From NCBI RefSeq assembly GCF_009741375.1, contig NZ_WOWP01000045.1, positions 1-64,000 of the forward strand: a stretch of 64,000 nucleotides of DNA, given 5' to 3'. Positions within the stretch are counted from its first letter, which is position 1. Each line of letters starts with the position of its first letter. The notes beneath the pieces are model-generated. The model did not search any database. It saw only the letters and a list, made by a program, of their open reading frames with translations, and was not told where the DNA came from. The position numbers and the translations under genes are program-made. The DNA comes from Flavobacterium rakeshii (GTDB lineage Bacteria > Bacteroidota > Bacteroidia > Flavobacteriales > Flavobacteriaceae). Shown piece by piece: positions 53,179-63,461 of the stretch.

Positions 53179-53225
53179 ATATTTTGCAAGTTTGTTAATT
53201 TGCCCCAGTAAAAGGAAGTGACTGG

Positions 53226-53825
53226 ATGCTGGCTTCACATACTAACATTAAAGTTCTCGAAGCTCAGGTGTCTAATCTGTATCTCAACTTTTTACTTTCA
53301 TTTATTATTTCGGTTGTATTAATATTAACACTGAGCTTTTTCTTAATAAAGAAAATTTATAAAAGTTTTATACTGCAAACAGAACAGGAAATTGATTACC
53401 TAAATGAACAAATAATAAATCTTACAGCACTAAATAATCAATTGAATAATCAACAGGTAAAAATTAATGATAGTTATAACGAACAGATAAAAAAAAGGAT
53501 TACCACATATCACAAAGACGAATTGATTTCGGTATCTGTTACAGATATTGCATTTATCAGTTTACAGGATACTGTTATTTATATACAAATGTTTGATGGT
53601 ATGAGGTATGTAATTAATTCCAGCTTAGATGAAATTAGTAAAGTACTAGACCCAAAAGAATTCTATAGAGCAAACAGACAGTATTTAATTAACATTAGGG
53701 CTATAAGTTCAATCTTACTGTATGGAAAAAACCAACTTAAACTAACCTTAAAGCCTGATTTAAAAGAATATGTGATAATCAGTAAGAATAAAGCTTCCGA
53801 TTTTAAAAATTGGTTAGAGCAATAA
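53226..53825 (+). CDS. Membrane-anchored LytTR transcription regulator
   Basis: This 199-aa protein has one membrane helix (about 20-45, LNFLLSFIISVVLILTLSFFL), a predicted coiled coil (about 55-90) and a C-terminal LytTR DNA-binding domain (about 95-195: ISVSVTDIAFISLQDTVIYIQMFDG, FYRANRQYLINIRAIS). It lacks a receiver domain, so it would respond by membrane or dimer changes. The beginning is short, so a longer upstream gene may have been lost. It opens a four-gene plus-strand group ending at 57343. Confidence 0.8.
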   Translation: MLASHTNIKVLEAQVSNLYLNFLLSFIISVVLILTLSFFLIKKIYKSFILQTEQEIDYLNEQIINLTALNNQLNNQQVKINDSYNEQIKKRITTYHKDELISVSVTDIAFISLQDTVIYIQMFDGMRYVINSSLDEISKVLDPKEFYRANRQYLINIRAISSILLYGKNQLKLTLKPDLKEYVIISKNKASDFKNWLEQ

Positions 53826-53912
53826 AACATAAAGAGTACATAAACAAAAACTAAATGAAATTGAAAATTTGTAATTTTTTTCTATCTTGATATACCAACA
53901 ATCAGGATACTC

Positions 53913-55142
53913 ATGAATATTAAAAACAATTTCAGAATACTGTATACAAGAGTCATTAACAGTATTGCATTTTTACCGGGTATAATTGCTGTATGTTTTT
54001 TAATATTATCAATCATTATGCTAGAGGTTGATTTGTCTTCTTTTGGTACTAAACTTAAATCAGGTAACAGCTGGCTACAATTAAAAGATGCCAGCACAGC
54101 AAGATCAATTGCTTCTACAATAGCAGCTGCACTACTTTCTCTTACTGTTTTTAGTTTTACAATGGTAATGGTAGTACTTAATCAGGCTGCTTCACAAATG
54201 AGTAACAGGGTATTAACCAGTATGATTCAAAATCGTTTTCAACAGGTTGTACTGGGTTATTATATTGGTACCATAGTGTATGCACTGGCTATATTATCTA
54301 CAATACGGGATACAAGTGATTCTATTACAATTCCATCATTAAGTATATACCTACTTATTATTCTAACAGTTATAGCTGTTTTCCTTTTCATTTATTTTTT
54401 AGACTATGTTACCAAGACAGTAAAATATGAAACAGTTATAGAAAGAATAGAACGCAAAACACTTACAGCAATATCTAATACATTTAAAACAGAAGTTGCA
54501 GAATATGAACAATATCAGGTAGCAGGTATAAATATAGCAATGCCACAGTCAGGTTATTTTCAGGGATTTGACACCGAAAACCTTCTTAAAATAGCTATGG
54601 AGAATAATTTAGTGATTCATTTTTGCTGTAAACGCAGTAGTTTTTTGTTAAAGGATATTGCGGTAATGGAAGTATTTACCGAAAGTCACATAACTACAGA
54701 AATGACAGAAAAGATAATAGCAACTGTAGACTTATATAATGGCCAGCCTATTGAACTAAATGCCGATTATGGTTGCCTGCAACTTAGCGAAGTAGCTATT
54801 AAAGCTTTGAGCCCTGGAATAAATGATCCTGCAACGGCTGTATTGAGTCTTAATGCACTCGTTAATGTATTAGCCAGCCGCCTGTACAGTAAACTGCCAG
54901 AAGTTTACACCGATAAAGAAAATATGCCTCGATTATACTGTCCGTCATCCGGTTTTAAAGAAATGTTTGAAACATGTGTCATACCAATATGGAATTATGG
55001 TAAAAATGATCAATTTATACAAGAAGCATTGTTAAATGCTATTGTACTCTTAAAACAAAGAGATATAAAAAACAGCTATGAGGATCTTTTCGATAAATTT
55101 CAGTTTAAAATAATCGAATTGAAAGAAAAAAATATAGTATAA
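53913..55142 (+). CDS. DUF2254 membrane protein
   Basis: This 409-aa protein has about four membrane segments in its first 160 residues (ILYTRVINSIAFLPGIIAVCFLIL, IASTIAAALLSLTVFSFTMVMVVL, VVLGYYIGTIVYALAIL, LLIILTVIAVFLFIYFLDYV). A soluble region follows with ALSPGINDPATAVLSLNALV, the DUF2254 signature. It is an inner-membrane protein of unknown function. Confidence 0.88.
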   Translation: MNIKNNFRILYTRVINSIAFLPGIIAVCFLILSIIMLEVDLSSFGTKLKSGNSWLQLKDASTARSIASTIAAALLSLTVFSFTMVMVVLNQAASQMSNRVLTSMIQNRFQQVVLGYYIGTIVYALAILSTIRDTSDSITIPSLSIYLLIILTVIAVFLFIYFLDYVTKTVKYETVIERIERKTLTAISNTFKTEVAEYEQYQVAGINIAMPQSGYFQGFDTENLLKIAMENNLVIHFCCKRSSFLLKDIAVMEVFTESHITTEMTEKIIATVDLYNGQPIELNADYGCLQLSEVAIKALSPGINDPATAVLSLNALVNVLASRLYSKLPEVYTDKENMPRLYCPSSGFKEMFETCVIPIWNYGKNDQFIQEALLNAIVLLKQRDIKNSYEDLFDKFQFKIIELKEKNIV

Positions 55143-55317
55143 GCAGTGGCTTCAGTCGTAGCTATAAAGTGTTTGAACTAGCTGCTGTGCCCAGAAATTA
55201 AAATCACTTCCATTTCATAACATTTATACATGTTAATATCACTTTTTTGATGGTTACACTAAATCTATTTTTTTAATTTTAATACACTTTTAAAATATGT
55301 GAAAATTAACGGTACAG

Positions 55318-56739
55318 ATGAAGTCGTATAAATTTGAAAAGTTTACTTCTGTTATAGAAAAAAATATTAGGGAGGGCATCTATAAGCCCGGTCATAAGTT
55401 ACCCTCAGTACGAGAACTTAAACAACAATACCAAACAAGTATTACTACTATACAAAACGGTTATGAGCATCTCATGATAATGGGTTTGGTAGAAAGTATT
55501 CCTAAATCAGGGTACTATGTAACTAACAGGCAGGAGTATACAAAAACACCTGAAAAGAAACCCTATAAACCTGTGGTAAGAGATGCTGTATTTAAACAAA
55601 ACCTTAACCTTATTACCTCTCACAGGGACAAAAAAGGTTTATCTGAATTTAATGTAGCAAAACCAGGCGATTTATTAACCCCACAAAAACTCATACTTCG
55701 CACCATGCAACAGGCTATTAGGGAACAAAGTACCGCCCTGTTAAGATACTACCCATCAAACGGTGATCATGATTTAAAAATCAACATTGCTAAAAGAGCT
55801 GCTGCTCATAGAAGTATTATAAATGCTGAAGAATTGATAATTACAGATGGAGCATTACAGGCATTATATATTTCATTAGCGGCAGTATGTAGTCCTGATG
55901 ATGTAGTTGCTATTGAAAGTCCATGTATATTTTCAGTACTTGAAGTAATACGGATACTAAAACTAAAAATTATTGAGATACCTACAGGTGTGACAGATGG
56001 ATTTGATATTAGTTTCTTAAAAAGAGCATGTAAAAAAACTAATATCAAAGCGATTGTAGTAACCCCAAATTATCATAACCCAACCGGTAATATTATGACA
56101 AATGAGCAAAAGAAAACATTATTATCTGTTGCACAACAACACAATATTGCCATTATTGAGAATGATATATATGGTGATTTAAATTTTTCAGGCATGCGTC
56201 CCTCTAATATTAAAGGGTTTGATGATAGTGGACTTGTGTTAACTTATTCATCATACGCAAAAACACTAGCTCCGGGAATACGATTAGGGTGGCTTAGCTG
56301 TGGTAAATTTTTACCTCGTGCAGAACAAATAAAGTTTGCGCTTGGCAGCACCGTGTCTCCTATTTTCCAAGAAACCATAAACCGACTACTTTCAGGTAGT
56401 AGTTATGACAGACATCTTAGAGCATTTAGGTTACAACTGGCTAAAAATGCACACTTTACAACTAATCTAATATTGAACAGTTTTCCTGAAGAAACTATGG
56501 TTACAACACCTAAAGGCGGATACAACATTTGGGTAAAAATGCCTGATTATGTCAATATGGATAGTTTTTACAGTGAGTGCGAAAAAATTGGAGTACGTTT
56601 TACACCAGGATTAACATTTTCTTTTTCAAATATTTTTGAAAAAAACTTTAGGATTGTATTTGCTGATAAATTTTCTGAAAAGCGAATCCAAGCGATAAAA
56701 CTTGCCGGACAGTATTGTAAAAACAGTAATAAAAAATAA
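55318..56739 (+). CDS. MocR-type PLP-dependent regulator
   Basis: This 473-aa protein combines a GntR-type winged HTH (about 1-75: GHKLPSVRELKQQYQTSITTIQNGYEHLMIMGLVE) with a class-I aminotransferase fold (about 110-470). PLP attachment is expected at Lys in YSSYAKTLAPGIRLGWLS; the Asp/Asn/Tyr ring contacts are in VVTPNYHNPTGN. MocR members sense metabolites such as PLP or amino compounds. It may control the neighbouring GNAT gene, which lies 88 bp on. Confidence 0.92.
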   Translation: MKSYKFEKFTSVIEKNIREGIYKPGHKLPSVRELKQQYQTSITTIQNGYEHLMIMGLVESIPKSGYYVTNRQEYTKTPEKKPYKPVVRDAVFKQNLNLITSHRDKKGLSEFNVAKPGDLLTPQKLILRTMQQAIREQSTALLRYYPSNGDHDLKINIAKRAAAHRSIINAEELIITDGALQALYISLAAVCSPDDVVAIESPCIFSVLEVIRILKLKIIEIPTGVTDGFDISFLKRACKKTNIKAIVVTPNYHNPTGNIMTNEQKKTLLSVAQQHNIAIIENDIYGDLNFSGMRPSNIKGFDDSGLVLTYSSYAKTLAPGIRLGWLSCGKFLPRAEQIKFALGSTVSPIFQETINRLLSGSSYDRHLRAFRLQLAKNAHFTTNLILNSFPEETMVTTPKGGYNIWVKMPDYVNMDSFYSECEKIGVRFTPGLTFSFSNIFEKNFRIVFADKFSEKRIQAIKLAGQYCKNSNKK

Positions 56740-56827
56740 ACCAGTAACTGTACCGATAGAAAAGGCAAATACTGTACTGAATACCCCCTTTAAAGATATG
56801 TAAGTTTGTAGTTTAAACACTAAGAAT

Positions 56828-57343
56828 ATGAATGTAACTACAAAATTTATAATAGCAACAGAACAGGGAATGGATATAATGCGGACTCTTACCCATCAAC
56901 TGGCAAAAGAAAAATTTTCTTCTCTGATAGACAAAAAAACACTTGACAATTATATTACTGAGAACTTTAATGATAAGGAACTTATTACTGAGTTAAACAG
57001 CCTGTCAAATCAGTGGATAGTTGTATATGCAGATGATAACCCGGCGGGATATGTAAAAATTACATCAAAGGGTATAAAGCCAAATTCTTTTGAGGATAAA
57101 AGAGCCATGCGTATTGCCGATTTTGGCGTACTTAAAAAATATGATCGACCGGAAATAAAACATTCATTACTTAAAAAGTGCATTTCTGTTTGTAAGCTTT
57201 ATGAGGGTATCTGGCTGAATGAATATATTTATAACCCTCTTATACCCTTTTTTGAAGATAATGGTTTTCAAAAACAAACCGGAAATTATGAATTTGAAGA
57301 CTTAGCATTATCTTCTGTTTTGCTAATTTATTTGGTAAATTAA
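56828..57343 (+). CDS. GNAT-family acetyltransferase
   Basis: This 171-aa protein has a GNAT pattern: WIVVYADDNPAGYVKITSKG, the motif-A region ADFGVLKKYDRPEIKHSLLKKCISVCKL without a clean Q/RxxGxG/A, and the C-terminal WLNEYIYNPLIPFFEDNGFQKQTGNYEF. The weakened acetyl-CoA motif leaves activity uncertain. It follows the MocR-type regulator and may be its target. Confidence 0.65.
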   Translation: MNVTTKFIIATEQGMDIMRTLTHQLAKEKFSSLIDKKTLDNYITENFNDKELITELNSLSNQWIVVYADDNPAGYVKITSKGIKPNSFEDKRAMRIADFGVLKKYDRPEIKHSLLKKCISVCKLYEGIWLNEYIYNPLIPFFEDNGFQKQTGNYEFEDLALSSVLLIYLVN

Positions 57344-57346
57344 CTT

Positions 57347-57359
57347 CTGTCTCAAAAGT
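57347..57359. repeat. Second copy of CTGTCTCAAAAGT
   Basis: Exact 13-bp match to 53119-53131. The two copies lie on either side of the LytTR to GNAT group in the same orientation. Confidence 0.35.
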
Positions 57360-57547
57360 ATATTTTTATTAATAGTAATACTGTATTGCTATTTTTGAAT
57401 CAGGCACGGTAAGCTGTCTATATTTCCACAAAAATTTAAAATACTAACATAAAACAAAATAGTCCCGCTTCAGGGTAGTATATTGAGCTCAATACTACCC
57501 TTTACGGAACCTGCGTCAACCAAACGACTCTAACTAAATTTTTTACA

Positions 57548-58690
57548 TTATTCTTTCTTACTGATTAGTTTTTTGGTTAGCCATTTACGAACCGGTATAT
57601 CATAAAAACGAAGAGAAACATAGGCTATCACAATAGATACTGTAAAAACCAAAAATCCCATTATCCATACATTTTCTAACTGTATATTGTTATTGGCTAC
57701 CCATGCATAGTATATATATAGTACAGGGAAATGGGTTATGTATATAGGATAAGATATATCACCCAGAAAAGTACATAACCTTCGGGCTTTTGCCGATACT
57801 ATACTTCCGCTGGCACCGATGTAAATGATTACCGGAAATATAAATATTACGGTTAATGAATCATAAAGTCCGTTCATCCATAAATTTTGAGTGCCTCCCA
57901 CACGCGGAAACATCAATACTGCACAAATAAGAAGACTGCTCCATAAAAAGGCTAACTTTATGTTACCCGGTTGGCATAGCCTGCGCAATAATATACCTGC
58001 TAAAAACGGAAATGCAAGCCTGGTGAAACCAATACGCATTTGTGCCAAATCTAACGACCATCCTCCTATTATATCACCATTAGGACCTGTTGTAGCTAAA
58101 TGAATAAGAGCTGCTCCTGAAACTATAACCAAAATCCACATCACTGTATTAGATGCCTTTCTTAAAAACAAGGCATAAAAAATATTAGCGATATACTCAA
58201 AGAAAAGAGACCATGCAGGGCCGTTTAAAGGATACATCTCCCCCCAGCCTCTTATATCCAGCGAATTAGGAACCGGCAGTAAAAAAAGTCCCAGTATTGT
58301 TACAAGAATCAGTTTCCACACAGGTGTAGCAGCAACAGCCGGAAACATCGCGCTGGCACTTGGATAAAAACAGATAGCTCCTAACAGCATACCTACAATT
58401 ATCATAGGATGCAGGCGTACAAGTCTTCTTTTAAAAAAATCTTTAAGGGACATTTTCCTCCAACGGTCATCATAAGCATGTGCTATTACAAAACCTGAAA
58501 GAAGAAAAAAGAAATCTACCGCTAAATAACCGTGGTTTATAAGCTGTTTGGTATGATCTCCTCCCGAAAAAATTTCCAGTATGTGAAAGGCTACCACAAT
58601 AAGGGCTGCTACCCCGCGCAGTCCATCCAGTATTTCGTAATGTTTTTTTGAATCAGGAAAGGTAGTTTCCTGTACAGTAAGGCTACTCAT
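57548..58690 (-). CDS. Acyltransferase 3-family membrane protein
   Basis: This 380-aa protein has about ten membrane helices and the OafA/YrhL-type start (HYEILDGLRGVAALIVVAFHILEIFSGGD), including the R-x10-H active-site pair. Such proteins O-acetylate sugars in polysaccharides or lipids at the membrane. It begins 8 bp after the GH3 stop on the same strand, so it is the last gene of the glucosidase operon. Confidence 0.88.
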   Translation of the reverse strand: MSSLTVQETTFPDSKKHYEILDGLRGVAALIVVAFHILEIFSGGDHTKQLINHGYLAVDFFFLLSGFVIAHAYDDRWRKMSLKDFFKRRLVRLHPMIIVGMLLGAICFYPSASAMFPAVAATPVWKLILVTILGLFLLPVPNSLDIRGWGEMYPLNGPAWSLFFEYIANIFYALFLRKASNTVMWILVIVSGAALIHLATTGPNGDIIGGWSLDLAQMRIGFTRLAFPFLAGILLRRLCQPGNIKLAFLWSSLLICAVLMFPRVGGTQNLWMNGLYDSLTVIFIFPVIIYIGASGSIVSAKARRLCTFLGDISYPIYITHFPVLYIYYAWVANNNIQLENVWIMGFLVFTVSIVIAYVSLRFYDIPVRKWLTKKLISKKE

Positions 58691-58698
58691 AACTGTGC

Positions 58699-60909
58699 TT
58701 ATTTTAAGGTAAACCTAACATCTCCCTTTATATCCTGAGAGGAAGCACCTATTATTGCCCTAAAACTACCCGGTTCTGCAACCCATTGGTGTTTTTTATC
58801 ATCAAAATAACTAAGATCCTCTTTAGCAATACTAAATGTTACAATCTTCTCTTCTCCTACCTTCAGATATACTTTTTCAAACCCTTTAAGCTCCTTAATA
58901 GGTCTTGGAAGCGACGATTCGGTATCTGATATATAAAGCTGTACAACCTCTGCCCCGTCACGCTTACCTGTGTTTTTTACTTTTACAGATACTCTAAGGG
59001 TTTCATCCTGATTTACAGTGGCTTTATCAGCCTTAATATCACTATACTTAAATGTGGTATAACTTAATCCGTGTCCGAAAGGAAACAATGGTTTTATATT
59101 TTGTTTTTCATGCCATCTGTACCCTACAAAAATACTTTCTTTATAGGTTACCTCATCATCTCCCGGAAAGGCATTTAAAGCATGTGCTGCATTATCCTTA
59201 AGCTGAACCGGGAAAGTAAACGTTAGTTTCCCTGACGGGTTTACATCACCAAACAGTACCGAAGCTATGGCATTACCCGCTTCTGTCCCTAAAAACCATC
59301 CCTGTACAATTGCAGGTACTTCTTTTTCCCACGGCATCGCCACTGCGTTACCCGAAATATTTACATCTACAAGCTTACTGTTAGCTTTTGCTAAGTCACT
59401 AATTAATTCATTTTGTCCGTAAGGTAACTCAAGCTCTTTACGGTCATTACCTTCACTATCTTGAAAATCACTTTTATTCAGTCCGCCCACAAACACAACG
59501 ATGTCGGCATCTTTAGCAACACGTAAAGCCTCTTCCCTAAGCTCAGCTGCACTACGGTCGTCTTTCAGGTTTTGACCTGAAACTACCCCATTATAATCTC
59601 CGCTGGCATCTCCTACATAACCTCTGGCATAAACCACCTCAAAATCATTCCCTGCTCTGTTTTTTATTCCGTCAAGCGGAGAAACTTCATATCGTACTTT
59701 AAGTGAAGAACTACCTCCTCCTACGGTCATCATCTTAACAGCATTTTCCCCTATTACGGCAATTTTTTTATGCTTTTTTATATCCAGTGGTAACAAAGAG
59801 TTTTTATTTTTTAGCAATACAATACCTTCTTCTGCTATAGCACGGCTTGCTTTTGCATGTGCATCTGTACCGAAAGAACCAAATGGTCTGTTCCTGTCCA
59901 TTGTTGTTCTGAATGAAAGGCGTAATATGTTCCTTACCTTATCATCCAGTTCTTTTGTTCCTACCTCACCCGCCTCAATTAACTCAAGGTATGGTGCTGC
60001 CATATAATAGTTATCATAGGCATTACTTCTGCCCCATGTAAGTCCGTCGGTCCAGGTACCAAACTCAATATCAAGTCCGTTATAAATAGCTTCTTTTGTA
60101 TCGTGAACGCCACCCCAGTCGGCCACAACAACACCGTCAAAGCTCCATTCGTCACGTAAAATATCCTGAAGCAGGTAACTGTTATGGCAGGCCTGCTGAC
60201 CTTTATACTTATTGTAAGCCCCCATAATAGCCCATGTACCACCCTCTTGTACCGCAGCTTTAAAAGCCGGAAGGTAAATTTCATAAAGGGCACGGTCGTC
60301 TACAATTACATTAACACCATGCCTGTTGGTTTCCTGATTATTAAGGGCAAAATGCTTTACACAGGTTGCCACCCCGTTAGACTGAACCCCTTTTATATAG
60401 GGCACAACCATTTCTCCGGCAAGGAAAGGATCTTCTCCCATGTACTCAAAGTTCCTCCCGTTTAGCGGACTACGGTAAATATTTACTCCGGGGCCTAATA
60501 GTACATTCTTATTACGATAACGGGCTTCTTCTCCAAGGTTTTTACCGTAAAGAAGTGCCATATCCCTGTTCCATGTTGCAGAAAGCGCTGTAAGAGCCGG
60601 AAATGCAATACAGGAGTCATTGGTCCAGCTAGCCTGTTCCCACTCATCCCACAGTACTTCCGGACGAATACCGTGAGGCCCGTCGGTCATCCAGTTTTCA
60701 GGGATACCCAGTCTTGGCACACCCGGCGAACTGAATTTAGACTGCGCATGTATCATGGCAATTTTTTCCTTAGTAGTCATTTTGGAAAGTGCATCTTCAA
60801 CACGCTCTTCCATAGGTTTTGTATCATCCAGATAGATTGGTAGTGCCTGTTGTGCTTTAGCATTAAAAGCCAAAAGCAATAAACAGGCTAAGGTGATTTT
60901 ACGTATCAT
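58699..60909 (-). CDS. Secreted GH3 beta-glucosidase
   Basis: This 736-aa enzyme has a signal peptide (MIRKITLACLLLLAFNAKA). The GH3 barrel shows the substrate-binding CVKHFALNNQE and the nucleophile Asp in GVVVADWGGVHD. The second domain and the C-terminal fibronectin-III-like module (GHGLSYTTFKYSD, GAEVVQLYISD) are complete. It should cut terminal beta-linked glucose from oligosaccharides in the periplasm or outside. It follows the other GH3 gene by 14 bp. Confidence 0.93.
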   Translation of the reverse strand: MIRKITLACLLLLAFNAKAQQALPIYLDDTKPMEERVEDALSKMTTKEKIAMIHAQSKFSSPGVPRLGIPENWMTDGPHGIRPEVLWDEWEQASWTNDSCIAFPALTALSATWNRDMALLYGKNLGEEARYRNKNVLLGPGVNIYRSPLNGRNFEYMGEDPFLAGEMVVPYIKGVQSNGVATCVKHFALNNQETNRHGVNVIVDDRALYEIYLPAFKAAVQEGGTWAIMGAYNKYKGQQACHNSYLLQDILRDEWSFDGVVVADWGGVHDTKEAIYNGLDIEFGTWTDGLTWGRSNAYDNYYMAAPYLELIEAGEVGTKELDDKVRNILRLSFRTTMDRNRPFGSFGTDAHAKASRAIAEEGIVLLKNKNSLLPLDIKKHKKIAVIGENAVKMMTVGGGSSSLKVRYEVSPLDGIKNRAGNDFEVVYARGYVGDASGDYNGVVSGQNLKDDRSAAELREEALRVAKDADIVVFVGGLNKSDFQDSEGNDRKELELPYGQNELISDLAKANSKLVDVNISGNAVAMPWEKEVPAIVQGWFLGTEAGNAIASVLFGDVNPSGKLTFTFPVQLKDNAAHALNAFPGDDEVTYKESIFVGYRWHEKQNIKPLFPFGHGLSYTTFKYSDIKADKATVNQDETLRVSVKVKNTGKRDGAEVVQLYISDTESSLPRPIKELKGFEKVYLKVGEEKIVTFSIAKEDLSYFDDKKHQWVAEPGSFRAIIGASSQDIKGDVRFTLK

Positions 60910-60923
60910 ATACTGTTTGTTTA

Positions 60924-63203
60924 TTATTTAAGATTGAATGAAGCTGTTTTAACGGCATCGCTACTACCTCCTATCATAACACGGAAAGCACCCGGTTCGC
61001 TGGCATACTGTAGTTCGCTGTTGTAAAATTTCAGAAGATCTTCTGTAATCGTAAACGTGATTGTTTTTGATTCACCTGCTTTAAGGCTTACTTTCTCAAA
61101 TCCTTTTAGCTCTTTAACAGGTCTTGAAATACTCGCTTCCATATCCCTTATGTACAACTGTACCGTTTCTTTACCTGCTCTGTTACCTGTGTTTGTAACT
61201 GTAACACTAGCCTGAATACTACCGTTTGTAGTCATATCTGTACTGTTAAGTGTAATATCAGTATATTCAAACGTAGTATAGCTTAACCCGTAACCAAAAG
61301 GATATAAAGGCGCATTTTTCTCATCCATGTAATTACTTCTAAACTTCTCAAAACCTTTATCTGAAGCCGGTCTTCCTGTCATTAGATGATTATAATACAA
61401 CGGAATTTGAGCAACGCTTCTTGGGAAGGTAGAAACCAGTTTACCACTAGGGTTTACATCGCCAAATACTACGTCGCCAATAGCCTGTGCTGCTTCACTT
61501 CCGCCAAACCAAACGTTAAGTATAGCCGGTACGTTTTCCTGCTCCCAAACCAGTGTCATAGGTCGTCCTGCAAACAATACTAATACTACAGGCTTACCTG
61601 TTGCTACCAGTTTTTCCAGTAATCGTTTTTGTACTGCCGGAATACCTATATCGGTACGGCTGCTTGACTCTCCGCTCATCTCCGATGCTTCACCCATAGC
61701 CGCAATAATCACATCAGACTTTGCTGCTATAGCCAATGCTTCTGCAGTTAGCTCTTCTTCAGTTCTGTTATCACGGGGAATGTCCCTGCCAAACATAGTA
61801 GCATCCTGCTGCATTTTAGCATCACTCAAAAGGTTTGAGCCTACTGCATAAAGTATGTTGGATTTTTTCCCTGCTACTTCTTTTAAACCTTCTAAAAGTG
61901 TTAGTGGTTTATCAAGCTTTGCAGCCACACTCCATGTACCAACCATATTAGATGCTGTATTTGCCAAAGGACCTATAACTGCAATGGTTTTAGACTTGTT
62001 TAACGGTAAAACATTACCTTCGTTTTTTAATAGCACAAAACTCTCAGATGCCGTTTTTCTTGCTATCGCTCTGTTCTCTTTAGTATAAATATCCTTTTTG
62101 GCTCTTTTACTGTCACAAAACTTGTATGGATCTTTAAACAGTCCCAGTTTATATTTAGCTTCCAGTATACGGCGACATGCCTTATCAACCTGTTCTAAAT
62201 CTACTTTCCCTTCTTTAACCAATGCTGAAAGGTTATTTAAATATCCTTCAGATACCATATCCATGTCCAAACCGGCATCAAGAGCCAGTTTGCTGGCATT
62301 TTTCATATCACCTAAACCATGACTTGGAATTTCTCCTACTCCATTATAATCGGCAACAGTAAAGCCTGTAAAATTCCATTGGTTGCGTAATACTTCTGTA
62401 AGTAACCATTTGTTAGCGTGAGCCGGAACCATATCAACAACGTTAAATGATGCCATAACACTACCCACTCCCTGCTCTACAGCTGCTTTATATGGGTAGA
62501 AGTAATCATTATACATACGGATGTGGCTCATATCTGCCGTATTGTAATCCCTTCCTGCCTCTCCTGCACCATAAAGCGCAAAGTGTTTTACACATGCCAG
62601 TATATTTGAATTTTCAGAAAACGAATTGTCTTTTCCCTGATAACCTCTTACCATTGCCTTGGCAATAGCACCGCCTAAAAAGGGATCTTCACCACTTCCT
62701 TCAGATACACGTCCCCATCTTGGATCTCTGGCAATATCAACCATAGGGCTAAAAGTCCAGTTAATTCCGTTTGCACTGGCCTCAGTTGCACCAATTCTTG
62801 CCGACTGCTCTATGGCATCCATATCCCATGTACAGGCAAGCCCTAGCGGTATAGGGAAAACCGTTTCATAACCATGTATAACATCCATCCCGAAAAGCAT
62901 AGGGATTTTCATCCTGCTTTCTTCAACCGCTATTTTTTGTATTTCACGTATCTTATCTGCTCCTTTAATATTGAACATTCCTCCCACCTGTCCTTTTCGG
63001 ATTTTCTCTGCTATATTACTATTACTACCTAGTCCGGTAATAATATCTCCTTCACTTGGAAGGTTTAACTGACCTATCTTTTCTTCTAAGGTCATTTTGC
63101 CCATAAGGTTATCTATGAAATTATCCATTTCAGTATTCCTGTCCTGAGCTACTGATGGTAGTCCTGCAAGTAGAGCAAGTACTACTGTCATAATTTTTTT
63201 CAT
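60924..63203 (-). CDS. bglX: Secreted GH3 beta-glucosidase (BglX type)
   Basis: This 759-aa enzyme has a signal peptide (MKKIMTVVLALLAGLPSVAQ) and the BglX-type GH3 layout. Marks are TLEEKIGQLNL, DVIHGYETVFPIPLG, the substrate loop CVKHFALYGAGEAG, the nucleophile in GFTVADYNGVGEIPS, and the C-terminal GYGLSYTTFEYTD fibronectin-III module. It is the first gene of a three-gene minus-strand operon. A regulator of carbohydrate type lies upstream. Confidence 0.94.
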   Translation of the reverse strand: MKKIMTVVLALLAGLPSVAQDRNTEMDNFIDNLMGKMTLEEKIGQLNLPSEGDIITGLGSNSNIAEKIRKGQVGGMFNIKGADKIREIQKIAVEESRMKIPMLFGMDVIHGYETVFPIPLGLACTWDMDAIEQSARIGATEASANGINWTFSPMVDIARDPRWGRVSEGSGEDPFLGGAIAKAMVRGYQGKDNSFSENSNILACVKHFALYGAGEAGRDYNTADMSHIRMYNDYFYPYKAAVEQGVGSVMASFNVVDMVPAHANKWLLTEVLRNQWNFTGFTVADYNGVGEIPSHGLGDMKNASKLALDAGLDMDMVSEGYLNNLSALVKEGKVDLEQVDKACRRILEAKYKLGLFKDPYKFCDSKRAKKDIYTKENRAIARKTASESFVLLKNEGNVLPLNKSKTIAVIGPLANTASNMVGTWSVAAKLDKPLTLLEGLKEVAGKKSNILYAVGSNLLSDAKMQQDATMFGRDIPRDNRTEEELTAEALAIAAKSDVIIAAMGEASEMSGESSSRTDIGIPAVQKRLLEKLVATGKPVVLVLFAGRPMTLVWEQENVPAILNVWFGGSEAAQAIGDVVFGDVNPSGKLVSTFPRSVAQIPLYYNHLMTGRPASDKGFEKFRSNYMDEKNAPLYPFGYGLSYTTFEYTDITLNSTDMTTNGSIQASVTVTNTGNRAGKETVQLYIRDMEASISRPVKELKGFEKVSLKAGESKTITFTITEDLLKFYNSELQYASEPGAFRVMIGGSSDAVKTASFNLK

Positions 63204-63461
63204 TGTATTTCGTATTAGCGCCGTTAATTACCGACAGATGTTATTGAGGGTAAAACTAAAACGTTATAGTAGCAATACGAAATACTATAAGTCAAAATGT
63301 AGACAGAAAGAAAACATTAAACACTAATAATCAATTAATTAAACAAAATAATTAATTAGAAATTGTAGCTGTTTTTAAGCCTTTATGTAGAAGAAAACAG
63401 GGTAATTATAGCCTCATCATTACCACAGCATACAATAAAAAAGGGAAATTAAACAATTTAC

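Noticed and set aside
52966-53225. The noncoding stretch after the gluzincin gene as a full insertion sequence
   Set aside because: There is no transposase frame and no matching pair of terminal repeats around it; only short IS-like scraps are visible.
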